Shown here piece by piece: positions 40,396-52,700 of a stretch of 64,000 nt of DNA. The position numbers and the translations under genes are program-made. The number at the start of each line of letters is the position of its first letter. Positions within the stretch are counted from its first letter, which is position 1. This stretch comes from Macrobrachium rosenbergii (Eukaryota > Arthropoda > Malacostraca > Decapoda > Palaemonidae), in the NCBI RefSeq assembly GCF_040412425.1, contig NC_089749.1, positions 37,178,070 through 37,242,069 of the forward strand. The letters are read 5' to 3'. The notes beneath the pieces were generated by a model. That model saw only the letters and a program-made list of their open reading frames with translations. It searched no databases and had not been told where the DNA came from.

Positions 40396-41520
40396 CTTGA
40401 TATTTATCTATCTGGGTTTTGTTACCTTTATCAATTTCCATTTTTGTTTCATTATTTGTTCTTGTTATACGTTTCTTAGTGGGATCATAAATTCCTCTAA
40501 CTTTCAACTCTAATTTGGCTTCTTCTATAGGCATTCCTGTTCTTCCATGCAAAAATTTTAATTCTGTATTGTATATATAATGCATGCATTCTTTAGACCA
40601 TGCATGGTGATTTTGCCCACAGTTCATGCATTTTGGTTCGCCAAACATCCACGGTGCGGCATGTTCATTAGATCCACAATACGCGCATACAGATGCATTT
40701 CGGCAATTTTTCGATGTATGTCCAAATTACTATAGCTTTGGAACATACGGTCTTATTTCTTTATTTTAACACACAGTTTTAATTAATGGTAATTCTTGAC
40801 CTTCAAATTTTATTTTTGATATTCTCAATGTATGTTTATTACTTTGTTTACTGGTTATATATATCTTTTAAGGGAGTCCAATAATATATTCTTTCAATTT
40901 GTTCATCATTATTTTCAGGAAGTACTGTGGTACCCTGCACACTTCATGCTACCATGTTACCTTTACATTGTCAATGTTTGTGAGATTCATGTAATTTTCA
41001 GATTGACTTTTTGTTTCTGTTAACCACATCTGGTCTTTCATCTGTCTGAGTAATATTTCGGAAGTTGAGTGCCTCTTCAATCAGCAGTTTTCTGGTTTTA
41101 AAGCTGATCATTTTTTGTCAGTTTCTAAGGTTAGGAACCTTGACCAACTTCCACTTCCAAAGAGAGAGATTGAAAGTGAATCGAGGTTGGGTTTTGCTGA
41201 ATCTAGTTTTCCATGTTATTAGTGTATCAATACTATCTTTCTTTATTTGAACTGAGTGTCCTTCAGAGTCGTATGTTGGTAAGCCAGAGGTCAAAAGGTG
41301 TTTAAGTTGTGTCATCATATGACGATGAATTTGAATTTCGTCTAGGATGGAGGTCCCTCTCCCCAAGGAGGCCTAACAGGGGGAGGAGCAACAACGTCAA
41401 CTACAGTGGTAACTGCTCTGGGATCCTCACCTGGATATAAACCATACCCTCAGTGCCTTGAGGGTTGTCAGTCCATCGAGATCGGACCCAGCACTCAAGG
41501 AAAAGTTTAACATAATTTAA
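40396..41520 (-). pseudogene. LINE ORF1 (gag-like) remnant
   Basis: The minus strand from about 41366 to 40400. Frames give an N-terminal segment (MMTQLKHLLTSGLPTYDSEG) and a run of zinc knuckles near 40740-40580: FGHTSKNC, CAYCGSNEHAA and CMNCGQNHHAWSKEC. ELKFLHGRTGMPIEEAKLEL follows. Knuckles followed by this segment are typical of ORF1 in Jockey/I-type LINEs. No endonuclease or RT follows before K, so only ORF1 is left. 41367-41520 looks like its 5' leader but I cannot confirm that. Confidence 0.6.
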
Positions 41521-41883
41521 ACATAAAAGTTTCGCCTCGCTCAATCACGTCAGATACTCCAGTTTTACGGGTGAAGAGGCATGCCTTCCACCTCCACCCT
41601 CCATGTAAGTTATAAGAACAATCTTTTTACATATTTCAATGTCATGCAAATGTCGTCAAAGAGAGAGGAAGAGGGAAGCAGAAAAACTAAATAGAGGGAG
41701 GAGTAAAAGGACGAAGGTTTCCCAGCCTTTGGTTGAACCCACTGCAGAGATGGGAGGTATAAAAGTGCTTTCAATCCCTGCAGTGAGTCACTAAGCCCAC
41801 CCCACTCTTCAAGGGGTTGGGATTAGTGGGGCTTCCAGCCCCTAATCACAGGCCCCCCCCTATCATCACCCTGTTATAACTTT
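41521..41883. other. Unassigned sequence
   Basis: No recognisable feature between the LINE ORF1 remnant and the K solo LTR. Confidence 0.4.
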
Positions 41884-42035
41884 TGTAAGGGGTTTTTATA
41901 TATCTCAATGCATCATTGTAAATCCTTTCTTGTGTTTCTATCTTCATACGTACATTAATCATATCATATATATTACTTGTTGATATTTCAGGTTTTTTAT
42001 ATATCTCATTGTAGCATCATTGTACGGCCTATACC

Positions 42036-42120
<85 letters not shown>

Positions 42121-42311
42121 CTTGCCTATTACATGTTCTGTAACACATTATATATGTCTTTTTATGCCTGTTAACAAACACAACCTTCGTACGGACGCAG
42201 CGGGGGCCCTCAGGTCGCCCGCTACCTTTCCGTCTGCTTTCTGTATTATAAACACCTGTCGAGAATAATAAAGGACCAGTCTTTCACTTCTGACATTTCT
42301 TGAACCTCACA
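41884..42311 (+). repeat. Solo LTR of the K family with (TA)n
   Basis: TGTAAGGGG to CCTCACA, matching K LTRs. It is expanded by a TA microsatellite at about 42038-42115. The ATAATAAAGGA poly(A) region has no hairpin unit. The possible 4-bp flanks CTTT/TTTT are a weak duplication. Confidence 0.8.
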
Positions 42312-45300
42312 TTTTTACTTATGACTGAAGTTTTTTTTTGTCTGCCATGACTTGACGTGGTGGGCTCTTTTCAGATGTTCCCTGAAGGAACCTTTCGAAT
42401 CATGAACTGTAGCATCTACAGTAGATATTTTAGTTGAAAGACGTCTATATTGTAGCAATCGTTGAGTATTTATAAGTCACTTTTATTTTTGTCATTATTT
42501 ATGTTATTCTATGAGAACTTTTATGGCCTCTACTGTTTCCTCCAAAGAAGGACTTAGAATAAGGACGTCTGCACAAAACAATGCCATAATTCAATAAATT
42601 TCGCAGGCATTTAACAAATAGGAAAAATATAGATGACCAACTCAGTGTGGTTTCAGGAGCATGCCACCTACCACAAACTTGTAAGTTAGTATGGAATCTT
42701 CTATTTGTCAAGCCCTTGCTTCCAAACAGCATTACAGCAGCATTTTGTGACGTCGAAAAGACATTTGATATTTTTTGAAGACATGGTATTTTGCAAGATC
42801 TTTACAACCGCATCCCCATTAAGAATTTACTTATTTTATGAAAGCTTTTTGAAACAGGTCATTCTAGGTACAAGTCTGAGCTAAAGTATCAGTTATTTAG
42901 CACCAAGGAAATGCACCTCACTGTAGAGTACTTAGTGTTACACTTCTTGCAAAGGCAATGAATATCTTTACAAAAGCAATATGAAAAATGTACTTTATAC
43001 ATTAATTGTCGACATTTATCTTCCTTTCTTTCCTCCTTCTTTAAATCTTCAGCTGAAAACCCTTATGGGCAGAGTTAACAGACTATACACCCACGAGGGC
43101 TCCTAAGGGAAATTAGCTGAAGAGAGAGAGAAAAGTTATAGAAAAAAGTGATAAATGAATAAATATGAGGGAATGGAAAATAAACAGTATACACCTGATA
43201 TTCAAGAAACATCAGCAGAAAGCAAGAATAAAATTTGCTCCTCGTTGAAATATTCGCAGATCAGAAGATTAACTGTAGCCAAGATAAACCTCCCAGCAAA
43301 CTGAATAGTATTCAGCCTGATGGTAGAAAACGACACACTATTAGCAGCAACAGCCTGACTGGTGTTGCGAGCAACAGCTAAGTCATGTTAATGAGAGTAC
43401 AGAGGATGTTGGTCGTTGCAGTACATTTTATGCAACAGACATAACGAACCGACTTTATAACTATGCCATAAGTAAGCATTAAGATTTGGCAAAATAAACT
43501 TGACTGCAGACATGACTCTATTCTAGAGTTTGGGATGAGTGTCAGCACCCGAAGACCACACTGGAGAACAGTGCCCCAAACAAGTAAGTAGAAAAGTTAA
43601 AACGCTTAGTTTTGGATTCATCCTGAAACATTCTAAAACATTTCTGCAAGATACCAACTTTTTGAGAAACAGAGAAAGTAATATTATGTATATGCTTCTC
43701 AAAAGTCAATTTCTTATCAACAGTTACGCCTAAAATCTTAGAGGAGTTACTGATATTTAAAATCGTACCATTTAAATGCAAATCAAGATGCAAAGGCAAA
43801 TTTGTTTTATAAGCGTTAAGGTTCATGCCCGGAAGCCTACTCCACTCTTGAACACGTGCCAGATCTCTATGTAAGGGTTCTGCAACCACAGACTTGAGGC
43901 GCGGAGAAGGAACAACAGCTAGAAGAGTAGCTTCATCGGCGTATGCAATCAGTTTATTCTCCAGACCTTGCCACACGTCACTAGCAGAAATAATAAATAG
44001 CAAAGGTCTAAGAACATTACCTTCAGGAACACTTGAGATCAAATTACTAAAGCTGGCCAAACACATACTCTTTGGGTTCTGCCTAAATTCAGAGGGTCAT
44101 GAGGACGGCCATAGTCCCTTAAGTAATGCAGCACTGGTTCCCGTCCTCCAAACAGAAGGAAAACTTGTAAGTCCAACTAATCTTAAAATAGCACTAATTG
44201 TAGGAGCAGTGAAATCATCAATCTTTTCAAAGAGGTTCAGAAAGATCCCGTTAGGGTCAATGCCGCATCAATTGCTGCTTCTCGAATGGTAGTGACAGGA
44301 TGACTCCTCCAGTTTACATAAACACAATGGCAGAGTGGGCAGAAAATCATTGTTTTAGATTCTCAACAACTGAAACAGTAGTTTTCAACTTCCGTTGCAT
44401 AAGTCTAAGGGCTATCCAGACTCAGCTTTATATATTTAATATAAACGAGTAAAGAATTCTGTGTGTGGCAGAGAATAGATTCCCCGAATTGATTATGATG
44501 GCAGACTTACATGGCCTTCTCATTTAGTGGATGTAAAAGGAAATGTTTGCAGTCCATATAAATTCATTTTTAAATGTTTTGTCTCATTTTTTTAGGGGTG
44601 GAGAGAGTGCTGATTGCACTCAACTGTTAATTAAGATTATATAGCCTAGATGATTTATGTTGGCAAACTTGACTCGTGGGCGTGAAGTATTTACACTTCC
44701 TACCTCCAATAGGATACGAGCGTTAAAATCCATCCATGAAACATGACTCAAAATAGTAACTGGAGCTCTTGGACCCCTTCAATTGACAGCGTACAAGATG
44801 GAGGTAAAGATATTCTGGAGCTTCATTTCCAGACTTTGCCGGTCCAAGGCTGATCAAGTCCAAAGATTTCCAAATTCACTAATAAGTATTGGCATTGGGA
44901 ATGAAGAGTATGTAAGTTCATTATACAGATTATTCTAGATTACCAGAGATATTTGCTATTAGAATGGGTGAGACCGTTAGAAAATTAAACATACCCATCT
45001 CTCACATGTTGCCTTGCAAATATTATGCTGTTCAGACTCTGAAAACAAAAATGTTAAAATCTGTATATATTTCAAATTGGTAGAAAAATTATTTACCACA
45101 GGAAGGAATGTGTTTCATCTTTTTAGAAGACTCTTCACACCAAATAAAAAATCCCAGTTATAGAGATAGCTCGAAATCTGAAGTTGGCATTGGGTTTTTG
45201 GGTCATCTTTCCTGATGTTCAATGTGGGGGTTCCTTGCCCAGCTGATGTTTGTTTTTTTATCTGCCGAGAGCAGAAATGCCAAAACAGCTAACTATTTAA

Positions 45301-45750
45301 GACATTTTAGTAATGTTTTTGTTAAAAATAACGCAGGGCGCTAACTTTGTTGGGTACCAGCACGCGTAGGAATTTCTGACAATGACTGGATATATCATCA
45401 AAGGCTGCCGCAATGAGAGGTAAACAGCTATCTGTTCCATCATGTCATTATCATTAAATGTGAATTTGGCGCACAAGGCATTGAAGGCAAATCAAAAGAT
45501 GTACTTATTTCAAAAGATTTTATTACTTGTAACATCAGAGAGAAAATTTGCGTCAAGTTTGTCTTCAGGGACTTTTCCTATTACGGTAGGATAAGAAATA
45601 GGGCTGCCTGGATGCTTTCATTGGAGTCTGATTGGTAGTAAACAGAAGCTGGGAAATCACTTGGTAGATTGTTCCACATGGGAGACTGCTTTTTGTTATC
45701 TAAGAATTGGCCACTCCTATATAGTGCTAGGACTTTTTAAGGGCTGGGTA
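42312..45750 (+). mobile_element. Jockey/I-type LINE remnant with RNase H, interrupted
   Basis: Decayed plus-strand RT: FCDVEKTFDIF at 42743-42775 is RT motif A of this LINE group, with GILQDLYNR just after. After the minus-strand LINE at 43020-44315 it resumes with MAEWAENHCFRFSTTETVVF (44320). Thumb-like pieces follow, with IRALKSIHET and IVTGALGP near 44710-44780. An RNase H-like end contains SEVGIGFLG (45177) and RVGISDNDW (45363). RNase H after RT points to the I/Jockey superfamily. Stops and frame changes are everywhere. The ends are undefined. Confidence 0.6.
43020..44315 (-). mobile_element. CR1/Jockey-like LINE fragment
   Basis: The minus strand begins near 44300 with DPNGIFLNLFEKIDDFTAPT (RT N-terminus). 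It is broken near 44070 and continues in frame 44066-43542: EGNVLRPLLFII, then AYADEATLLAVV, where the YADD box reads YADE. VDKKLTFEKHIHNI and YLFGALFSSVVFGC follow. A decayed 3' part reaches about 43030. It is 5'-truncated, lies inside the plus-strand LINE, and an internal piece between RT blocks is missing. No clear target duplication was found. Confidence 0.7.
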
Positions 45751-45894
45751 ATCCAACTTTCTTTTAATGACTGACTGGTTTCCTTGATTGTGGGGCATTA
45801 CAGTAGGTGGAAGAATACCCCAGTCTTGGTGACCTAGGAAGAGGCTGCTTCTCAGAGTGCCGCGATAAATGGGACCGGTATTCTTCACTAGGCT
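45751..45894. other. Unassigned flank
   Basis: No recognisable feature; ends at the A-family LTR. Confidence 0.35.
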
Positions 45895-46575
45895 TGTAAG
45901 GACGGAATTGAGTGATATACTGGCTGGGTGTTGACTGGTTTATTGGTGGTTCCTTACTGAATGAATGCACATGTTGTTTCAGATTTAGCTGGGCCTTGTG
46001 CCAGCACGGGCTCTTGCTCCTAGAGCAGCCCGTAAATGAACGTACAGAATCTTCGAAGATGTTATTGGCGTGTGCGAGTGGTAAAGTAGCATCTACACAC
46101 AGGCAGGGGAAAACAGAGGTAATGATTCGGGCATCTGTGTTTGTTGGCAGACAAACAGATGGCGATATTGAGAGACATAATAAACGTACAGTGATGAAAC
46201 ATATATCAATGGAAAGGCCAGGAAATTCTACATATGGCCAATTGCATGAGATTCGAGACAGATTAATGAATACAATGCAGTAGCATAATATATGTGAAAT
46301 GACGAGACGTTTGGCGTCCTCACAAACAGAAACATACACACAATTTGATACAGAAGATTCGGTGGAAAATTATGAGTGCATGATCAGAATGCTTGCATGG
46401 CAATGCAAGTAGTGGTGATTGTAAATATATCAAGACAACAATGGTTAGAGGGAAACAGACGGAAATATTGTATGGTAGAAGTTTCGTTCCTTCAGAGAAA
46501 GAAAACGAGATGCTCTTGTTTTGTCTTGTCCCCTCCGATGGATGACGAACACACGAACACACACCACGTGTGTCT
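45895..46575 (-). repeat. A-family LTR carrying a hairpin unit
   Basis: Antisense A LTR starting TGTAAGGACGG; the far edge diverges near 46575. A 63-bp hairpin unit (45973-46035) interrupts it at the position corresponding to 1047 in element A. Imperfect duplications ATGAATGCAC and ATGAACGTAC flank the unit. Confidence 0.8.
45973..46035 (-). mobile_element. Two-hairpin retroposon unit in an A LTR
   Basis: Antisense TTTACGGGCTGCTCTAGGAG to AAACAAC. It has the same 5' edge as the unit in the LTR of K and the same insertion site as retroposon N in element A. Confidence 0.8.
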
Positions 46576-47093
46576 CTTCGTATTCGGGAGAATCTTGTAT
46601 ACGAGAGCGAAAGTTCAGTTCTAAACTTGATTCACTAACTGTTGTAAAAGGATTTTTAGACGAAAAGTGAAATCAAACTCTTATCATAACAATTTTTGTT
46701 TTATACCCCTCAAGTTTTATTTTATGCAAATAAGATTTCCTTCTCTGGAGTAATAGGTGAGCTAAGTAAAACAAAATGAAAATTTACTGACCCTGTAAGT
46801 ATCTGTCTGGTAGTAAAGAAGCATTTACGTCTTACCTCATCCCTTACTTAAACAGCCAATCAGAAGATCCGTCAGGAAGGCGCTTAAGAATTGCGCCATT
46901 CATGGCATCGAATGTGGATACCATTGGCTTTACAAGAAAGGCACATCGTCATTAAGGAGGATTCAGTTTCCTATTGGGGTGAATGAATAATTAATGAAAA
47001 TTAACAAAAATTAAAATAATTTAAGGATTGACACAAATATAAGCCATGTCTCGAAACTCTATGGAAAGAGAAAGAGGAAATGTAAGGAAGATA
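46576..47093. other. AT-rich sequence, nothing recognised
   Basis: No coding or repeat similarity found. Confidence 0.4.
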
Positions 47094-47412
47094 TGGAGTG
47101 ACATACTAGCTGAGTGTTGTCTAGTTTATTGGTGGTTCCTTACTGAATCAATGTACAGAATCTTCGAAGTTGTTATTGGCTGGTGCGAGCCGCAAAGTAG
47201 TTTCTACACACAGACAAGGCAAAACAGAGATTATGTTTCGGACATCTGTGCTTATCGACAGACAAACAGATGGCCATTGTGAGAGACATAATAAATGTAC
47301 AGTGATAAAACATATATCAATGGAAAGGTCAGGAAATTCCACATATGGACATTTGCATGAGATTCGAGACAGATTAGTGAATACAATGCAGTAGCATAAT
47401 ATATGTGAAATG

Positions 47413-47604
47413 GGGAGAAAGGGAGCTGGGGATTGGCACGATACATGCCTACACATCGTTACCGGGGTCTAAGCGATGCCAGGCAGGGCAGCCGACCGAG
47501 GCTATGGCCTACCCCAACACCAAATCAAAGTCCTTCGTAAAGAAGGCATCGTGCTTACCCCATATAGAAAATGGGAAAAAAGTATGTTAAAACGAAGAAG
47601 AAGG
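47413..47604 (+). mobile_element. 5'-truncated LINE 3' tail
   Basis: About 190 bp with no LTR similarity, ending AACGAAGAAGAAGG, a short simple-repeat tail. Stretches such as CGATGCCAGGCAGGGCAGCC have the look of a LINE 3' UTR. The family is not certain. Confidence 0.5.
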
Positions 47605-47674
47605 TGAGACGTTTGGCGTCTTCAGAAACAGAAACATACATACAGTTTGATACAGAAGATTCGGTGGAACATTA

Positions 47675-48275
47675 TGTAAGGACTGGGATATGAGTGACAT
47701 ACTGGCTGGGTGTTAACTGGCTTATTGGTAGTTCCTTACTGAGATAAATGTACAGAATCTTCGATGTTATTGACACATGCGAGCGGTAAGGTAGCGTCTA
47801 CACACAGACAGGTAAAAACAGAGATACAGACTCAGACATCTGTGTTTGCCGGCAGACAAACAGATGGCGATATCAAGAGACATTATTATCATTCAGTGAT
47901 GAAACATATATCAATGGAAAGGCCAGGAAATTCTACATATGGCCAATTGCATGAGATTCGAGACATATTAATGGATACAATGCAGTAGCATTTGGCGTCT
48001 TCTCAAACAGAAACACACATACAGTTTGATACAGAAGATTCGTTGGAACATTATGAGTACGTGATTAGAATGCTTGCATGGCAGTGCAAGTAGTGGTGAT
48101 TGTACATACATGAAGACAACAATGGTTAGGGAGAAACAGACGGAAATATTGTATGGTTGAAATCGCATTCCTTTAGAGAAAGAAAATGAGATGCTCTTGT
48201 TGTCTTGTCCACTCCGATGGACGACGCACACACGCACACAAACATGTTTGGAAGAGACGGCATCAGGCTCTTACA
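47675..48275 (-). repeat. Solo A-family LTR inside another
   Basis: Complete antisense LTR (TGTAAGGACTGGG to GGCTCTTACA) inserted in the LTR at 47094-48304. The flanks CATTA and ACTTA agree only in part. Confidence 0.75.
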
Positions 48276-48303
48276 ACTTATGAGTACATGATTAGAATGC
48301 TTG

Positions 48304-49200
48304 CCCATAGTCCATGTCCATCGCTCCCCACCAGTACACCTCCCTCCTGAAGGAATTCCCAGAGGTATTCAAGGCCGAGCTTCGTCAGGTGCCCAGGGCC
48401 CCCGCCAAACACAGGATATATCATCACATCAAGCCAATGGGCCCCAACACACGCAAAGTTCCGGAGGCTTCTCCCTCAGTGCCTTCAGGAGGCCAAGAGG
48501 GCCTTTGCCAAGATGGAGTGTATGGGCATATGCAGGAAGGGCCCCAGGCCATAGGCCTTCCCACTTCACATGGTACAGAAAACAGATGGCTCCTGGAGAC
48601 CCTGTGGCGACTACAGGTGGCTCAATCTCACTACAGAGGCCGACCACTACCCTCCACCAAACATGCAAAACCTGACGGCCTCCTTCCATGGGGTCAAAAT
48701 ATTTTCAAAACTAGATCTTTTAAAATCATATTTCTAGGTACCAGTAGCTCCAGAAGACATCCCCAAACCCGCCATCATCATGCCCTTCGGGTCCTATGTC
48801 TTCGCCTTCTCCACCTTTGGCCTGAGGAATGCAGGGGTGACCTTTCAGAGACTGACGGACAGCATCCTGTGGGACCTGAACTTCTGCGTCTGCAACGTCG
48901 ATGATATCCTAATTTTTTCCAGGTCCCACAAGGAACACCTTCGGCACATCCAGAAGGTCCTGCAGTGCCTGCAGAGAATGGCCTCGTCGTCAGGTTCGAC
49001 AAGTGCACCTTCAGCATCGATAGGGTTGAATTTCTGGGCCATGAGATATCCCTGGGAGGCGTCCGCCCAGTTGCATTGAAAGTCGAGGCCATTGTCAGGT
49101 TCCCCACCCCTACCTCCATCAAAGCCGTACAAGAATTCCTCGGGATGGTCAACCACTACAGGAGGCTCATCCTGGGGGTCGCGCACACCATGGTCCCCCT
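48304..49200 (+). pseudogene. pol: Element J reverse transcriptase
   Basis: Frame 48314 begins HQYTSLLKEFPEVFKAELRQ. RT motifs then move through several frames: FGSYVFAFSTFGLRNAGVTF and CNVDDILIFSRSHKEH, where Asn replaces the Tyr of YxDD at about 48896. [20 protein letters not shown] and [15 protein letters not shown] follow in frame 48965-49381. Confidence 0.8.
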
Positions 49201-49665
49201 GACGGAGATCCTCAAGGGCCATCTGAAGACCTTAGTGTGGGGCCCTAACCAGCAGCGGGCCTTCTCCCTAACGAAGGCCACCCTCGCCAAGGCAACAGCT
49301 TTGGCCCACCAGGACCACAGCGGCCCCCTCCAGCTAACAACGGACGCCAGCAACGTCGCCTGTGGGGCCGTCCTGGAATAGGTCATCAACAGAGCTCCTC
49401 AGCCCATCGCTTTCTTCAGCAGGAAGCTCAGCCCCACCCAGTCCTGCTCCAGCAGCTTTGACAGGGAACTCTTCGCTGTGTACCAGGCGGTACGCCACTT
49501 CAAATTCCTCCTGCAGGGTATGCCCTTCACAGTTTGGATGACCACCAGCTGCTGGTCCATGCCTTCACAAAGCTGGGGGATGCATAGTCCTCCAGGCAGC
49601 AGCAGCACCTCGCGGCCATCAAGTATCTCCCTGGCAGGAAGAACCTAGTAGCTGACGCCCTCTTG
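49200..49665 (+). pseudogene. pol: Element J RNase H
   Basis: LQLTTDASNVACGAVLE (Asp) ends at a stop at 49379-49381. Then FFSRKLSPT, FDRELFAVYQAVRHFKFLL (Glu) and IKYLPGRKNLVADAL lie in other frames. One in-frame stop and about two shifts. Confidence 0.8.
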
Positions 49666-50449
49666 AGGATCGAAATCGACGCAGTGCAGCTCGGGATCGA
49701 CTACGAGGACCTCGCCCGGGAACAAGCCGCCGACCCAGAGATTCCAACTTACTGCACTGCCATCACATCGCTGAAGTGGAAGGATGTGCCCCTCGCCCCT
49801 GCGGGGCCAACACTGCTGAGCAACGTAAGCACTGGCCACCCCCACCCACTGGTGCCCACCTCCCGTCATCGACTGGTCTTCGACGTCATCCACGGACTGT
49901 CCCACCCCTACGGCAGGACGACGGCCAGGCTACTGGTGGAGAAGTTCATCTGGCATGGCATACAGAAGGATGCAACGGCCTCGGCAAGGCAGTGCATACA
50001 GTGCCAGGCCAACAAAGTAGGGTGGCACACCGGGGGTGGGAGACTTTCCCCAGCCAGGGGGACGTCTCGGACACATCCACATCAACGTAGTGGGTCCTCT
50101 CCCCCCATCAGGAGGAGCCAGATACCTTCTGACAGTCGTCGACCTCTCCACCAAGTGGCCTGAAGTGAAGCCCATGGAAGAAGCCACCTCCAGTGTGTGC
50201 GCTGAGGCCATCCTCTCCAGCTGGATCAGCCGGTTCAGTGTCCCGGACCATATAACTTTGGATAGGAGCCCAGCCTTCCTGTCCAAGCTGTGGACCACCC
50301 TGGCATGCCTGCTGGGGACCACTCACCACAGCACCACCACCTACAACCCCGCAGCCAATGGAATGATGGAGAGGTTCTGCAGGTCCCTGAAGGCAGCCCT
50401 CATGGCTTGTTGCACCGCCGACAACTGGAAGTACCAGCTGCCCTGGGTC
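49663..50449 (+). pseudogene. pol: Element J integrase, first part
   Basis: Frame 49663-50163 has VQLGIDYEDLAREQAADPEI, the finger HGLSHPYGRTTARLLVEKFI and CIQCQANK. Frame 50036-50449 has the core: INVVGPLPPSGGARYLLTVV (first Asp follows in VDLSTKWPE), DHITLDRSPAFLSKLW (second Asp) and TYNPAANGMMERFCRS (Glu). It ends QLPWV at the insertion of I. Confidence 0.85.
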
Positions 50450-50828
50450 TTTAAGAGGTGCAAAAGAAATGAGCAGGAGAAAAGGTGCTGCTACTTTATT
50501 GGAGACGCAGTCCATTTATATAGCGGACTGATGTCACACAAAGGAATACAATGGAACCTCGGTGACCTGAGGTCAATTACACTTGACAATAATTACAATG
50601 CATAAATACAATTCATGTGAAAAGAAAATGGACAATGACCCCATGACAACATTCTGATACATGTACAAAAGAGACAGATACAAAATAAATTAATAGCAGG
50701 TACAAATTTACATCCGAAACCATGGCTGGTCTCGATATGGCTGATTTTGCGTGACCTGATCCTATAGGAGCAGAATTGAAAGAAAATGGGTCCTCATCAT
50801 AGAAGACTCACTCAGCGGAGACTTTACA
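50450..50828 (-). repeat. Element I 3' LTR
   Basis: 379 bp; antisense TGTAAAGTCTCCGCTGAGTG to CACCTCTTAAA. CCAATAAAG poly(A) signal in antisense. Confidence 0.9.
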
Positions 50829-50850
50829 AGAAGGTCCCCCAACAAGACGT
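50829..50850 (-). promoter_or_regulatory. Element I polypurine tract
   Basis: Antisense GTCTTGTTGGGGGACCTTCT precedes the LTR. It is a diverged form of the CTTGGGGGAGTATT block. Confidence 0.6.
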
Positions 50851-52110
50851 GAGTAACGTCCATTAATCGAGGTATCTGCTGGGGCGTTGAAGAGTGCCGC
50901 GGCTCTGCGAAGTCAGCTGGGGGGTGCGGTGTGTAAGGGAGCAGCTGGCTGCGGGTGTGGCTGGTTGCTTTCAGGGGCGGCCAAGTGACCTCTTTTTGCG
51001 GCGGCCCAGCTGCAGAGGCGACGGTTCCTGAGGAGGGCACTGCTTGGCACCGTCTGCTGTTTCCTCCAGGAGGGCGGGCTTGAGATGGTCGATCGACATC
51101 CGATCGTCCTTTCCATGTAGGGCGAGGCGGAAGGCTTAGTTGTTCCTCTCAAGCACGTGGAAGGGCCCCTGTAGGGTCTGGTTAGTGGGGGGCGGACGAC
51201 ATCATCCCTGACGAAGTCTTGGGTGGTGGAGGACAAGCCGGGCGGCGTGAAGGCAGTTGATCTGTCGGTATACATCCCGCCAGCAGGGGGTGAACTTCCC
51301 GACTAAGTCACGGAGCCTCTGGACTGACAGGTTGTGATGATCTTCCGTGATGAGTTCACCCGAGACTATTTGTTACTCTGTTCATTTTCTCCTTGCAGAC
51401 GGGTCGCCATTAGCTCTGGGGCGGTTCTCATGCCCGAGGAGGACCCAAGGCAGCTGGTAATCATCAATCCTCGGTGGTGCAGTGGGCCATAAGGGACGCC
51501 TTCAGGGACCTGTGGAATCTCTCTGCTAATCCGTTGGCTGCAGGGTTGTAGGTGGTGGTGGTGTGGTGAGATGTCCCCAGCAGGCATGCCAGGGCTGACC
51601 AGATCTTGGACAGGAAGGCCAGGCCCCTGTTGGTGGTGATGTGGTCCGGGACGCCGAACCAGCTGATCCAGCTGAAGAGGAGGGCCTTGGCACATGCACT
51701 GGCGGTGGCTTCTTGCATGGGCGTCGCCTCAGGCCACCTGGTTGAGCGGTCGACAATCATCAGGAGGTATCTGGCCCCGCCTGACAGGGGAAGAGGGCCT
51801 ATGACATATATGTGGATGTCCCCGGGCTGGGGAAACTCACTACCTGACTCGGTGTGATGACCTATCTTGCTGGTTTGGCACCGGGTGCATTGTCTCACCC
51901 AGGCCCTCGCGTCCTCCCGCATCCCGTGCCAGACGTACCTCTCTGTCAGGAGCTTGGCCGTCGTCCTGCCGGAGGGGTGGGACAGCCCTTGGATGACATT
52001 GAATATGAGGCAGCTGTGGGGAGGCAGGCACCAGTGGGCGAGGCTGGCGGATGCTGGTCATCGCACAGGAGTTTGGTCCTCTTGGGGCGAGGGTCACATC
52101 CTTCCACTTT
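50851..52110 (-). pseudogene. pol: Element I integrase
   Basis: Frames 51922-51464, 51695-51366 and 51275-50913. Finger end CTRCQTSKIGHHTE, core DIHIYVIGPLPLSGGARYLL with VDRSTRWPEATP (Asp), VPDHITTNRGLAFLSKIWSA (the second catalytic Asp reads Asn) and TYNPAANGLAERFHRSLKAS (Glu). The C-terminal segment is in the last frame. The DDE triad is damaged. Confidence 0.8.
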
Positions 52111-52700
52111 AGGGACGTGATGGAGTCTCTGGGTCGGTGGTCTGCTCCCAGGCAGGTCCTCGAATGTCGATCCCTGAGCTTCCTGAGACCAAATATCGAT
52201 CCTGGAGAGGGTGTCTGCTACAGGATTCTTCCTGCCAGGAGGTATTTGATTGAGCAGGCGAACTCCGGATGGCCGCGGTGCCGCTTGCCTGGAAGACCAT
52301 GCGTCCCCTGCTTTGTGAAAAATTTGGACCAGTGGCTGGTGGTCCGTCCAGATTGTGAAGGGCGTGCCTGTCCAGGAGGAACTTGAAGTGGGTACCGCCA
52401 ATGTTACGCAGAGTTCCCTGTCGAAGTACTGATTCAGGTCTCTGCAGGTTGAACTTTTTGGAGAAGAAGAACCGATGGGCTGGATGCGCGGCGACGATCT
52501 GCTCAGGACGGCCCGCAGGCAAACGCGCGTTTGGCATCCGTCGTCAGCTGGAGGGGGACGTTGGGGTCCTGCTGGGCCAAGGTGGGCCAGTCAGTGGGCA
52601 GCCTTCATCAGGAGAAGGCCTCCTGCTGGCTGGGTCCCTGGCACACTAAGGACCTCGGTTGGCCTTTCAGGATCATCCGTCAGGGGGCCATGGTGTGTGT
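52110..52700 (-). pseudogene. pol: Element I RNase H
   Basis: Frames 52537-52109 and 52401-51946: LDRHALHNLDGPPATGPNF corresponds to the region before DHQPLVQIFHKAGDA, which reads in the second frame. Heavily frameshifted. Confidence 0.7.

Larger units (their letters stand above)
47094..48304 (-). repeat. A-family LTR split by a LINE tail and a second LTR
   Basis: Antisense A LTR in three pieces: 47094-47412, about 47605-47674 and 48276-48304. The first gap holds a LINE tail, the second a complete A-family LTR. The last piece ends abruptly at 48304, where element J coding begins. Confidence 0.75.

Noticed and set aside
35348..40399. Target duplication for element K
   Set aside because: The bases next to the two LTRs, CCGG and CTTG, do not match, so none is claimed.
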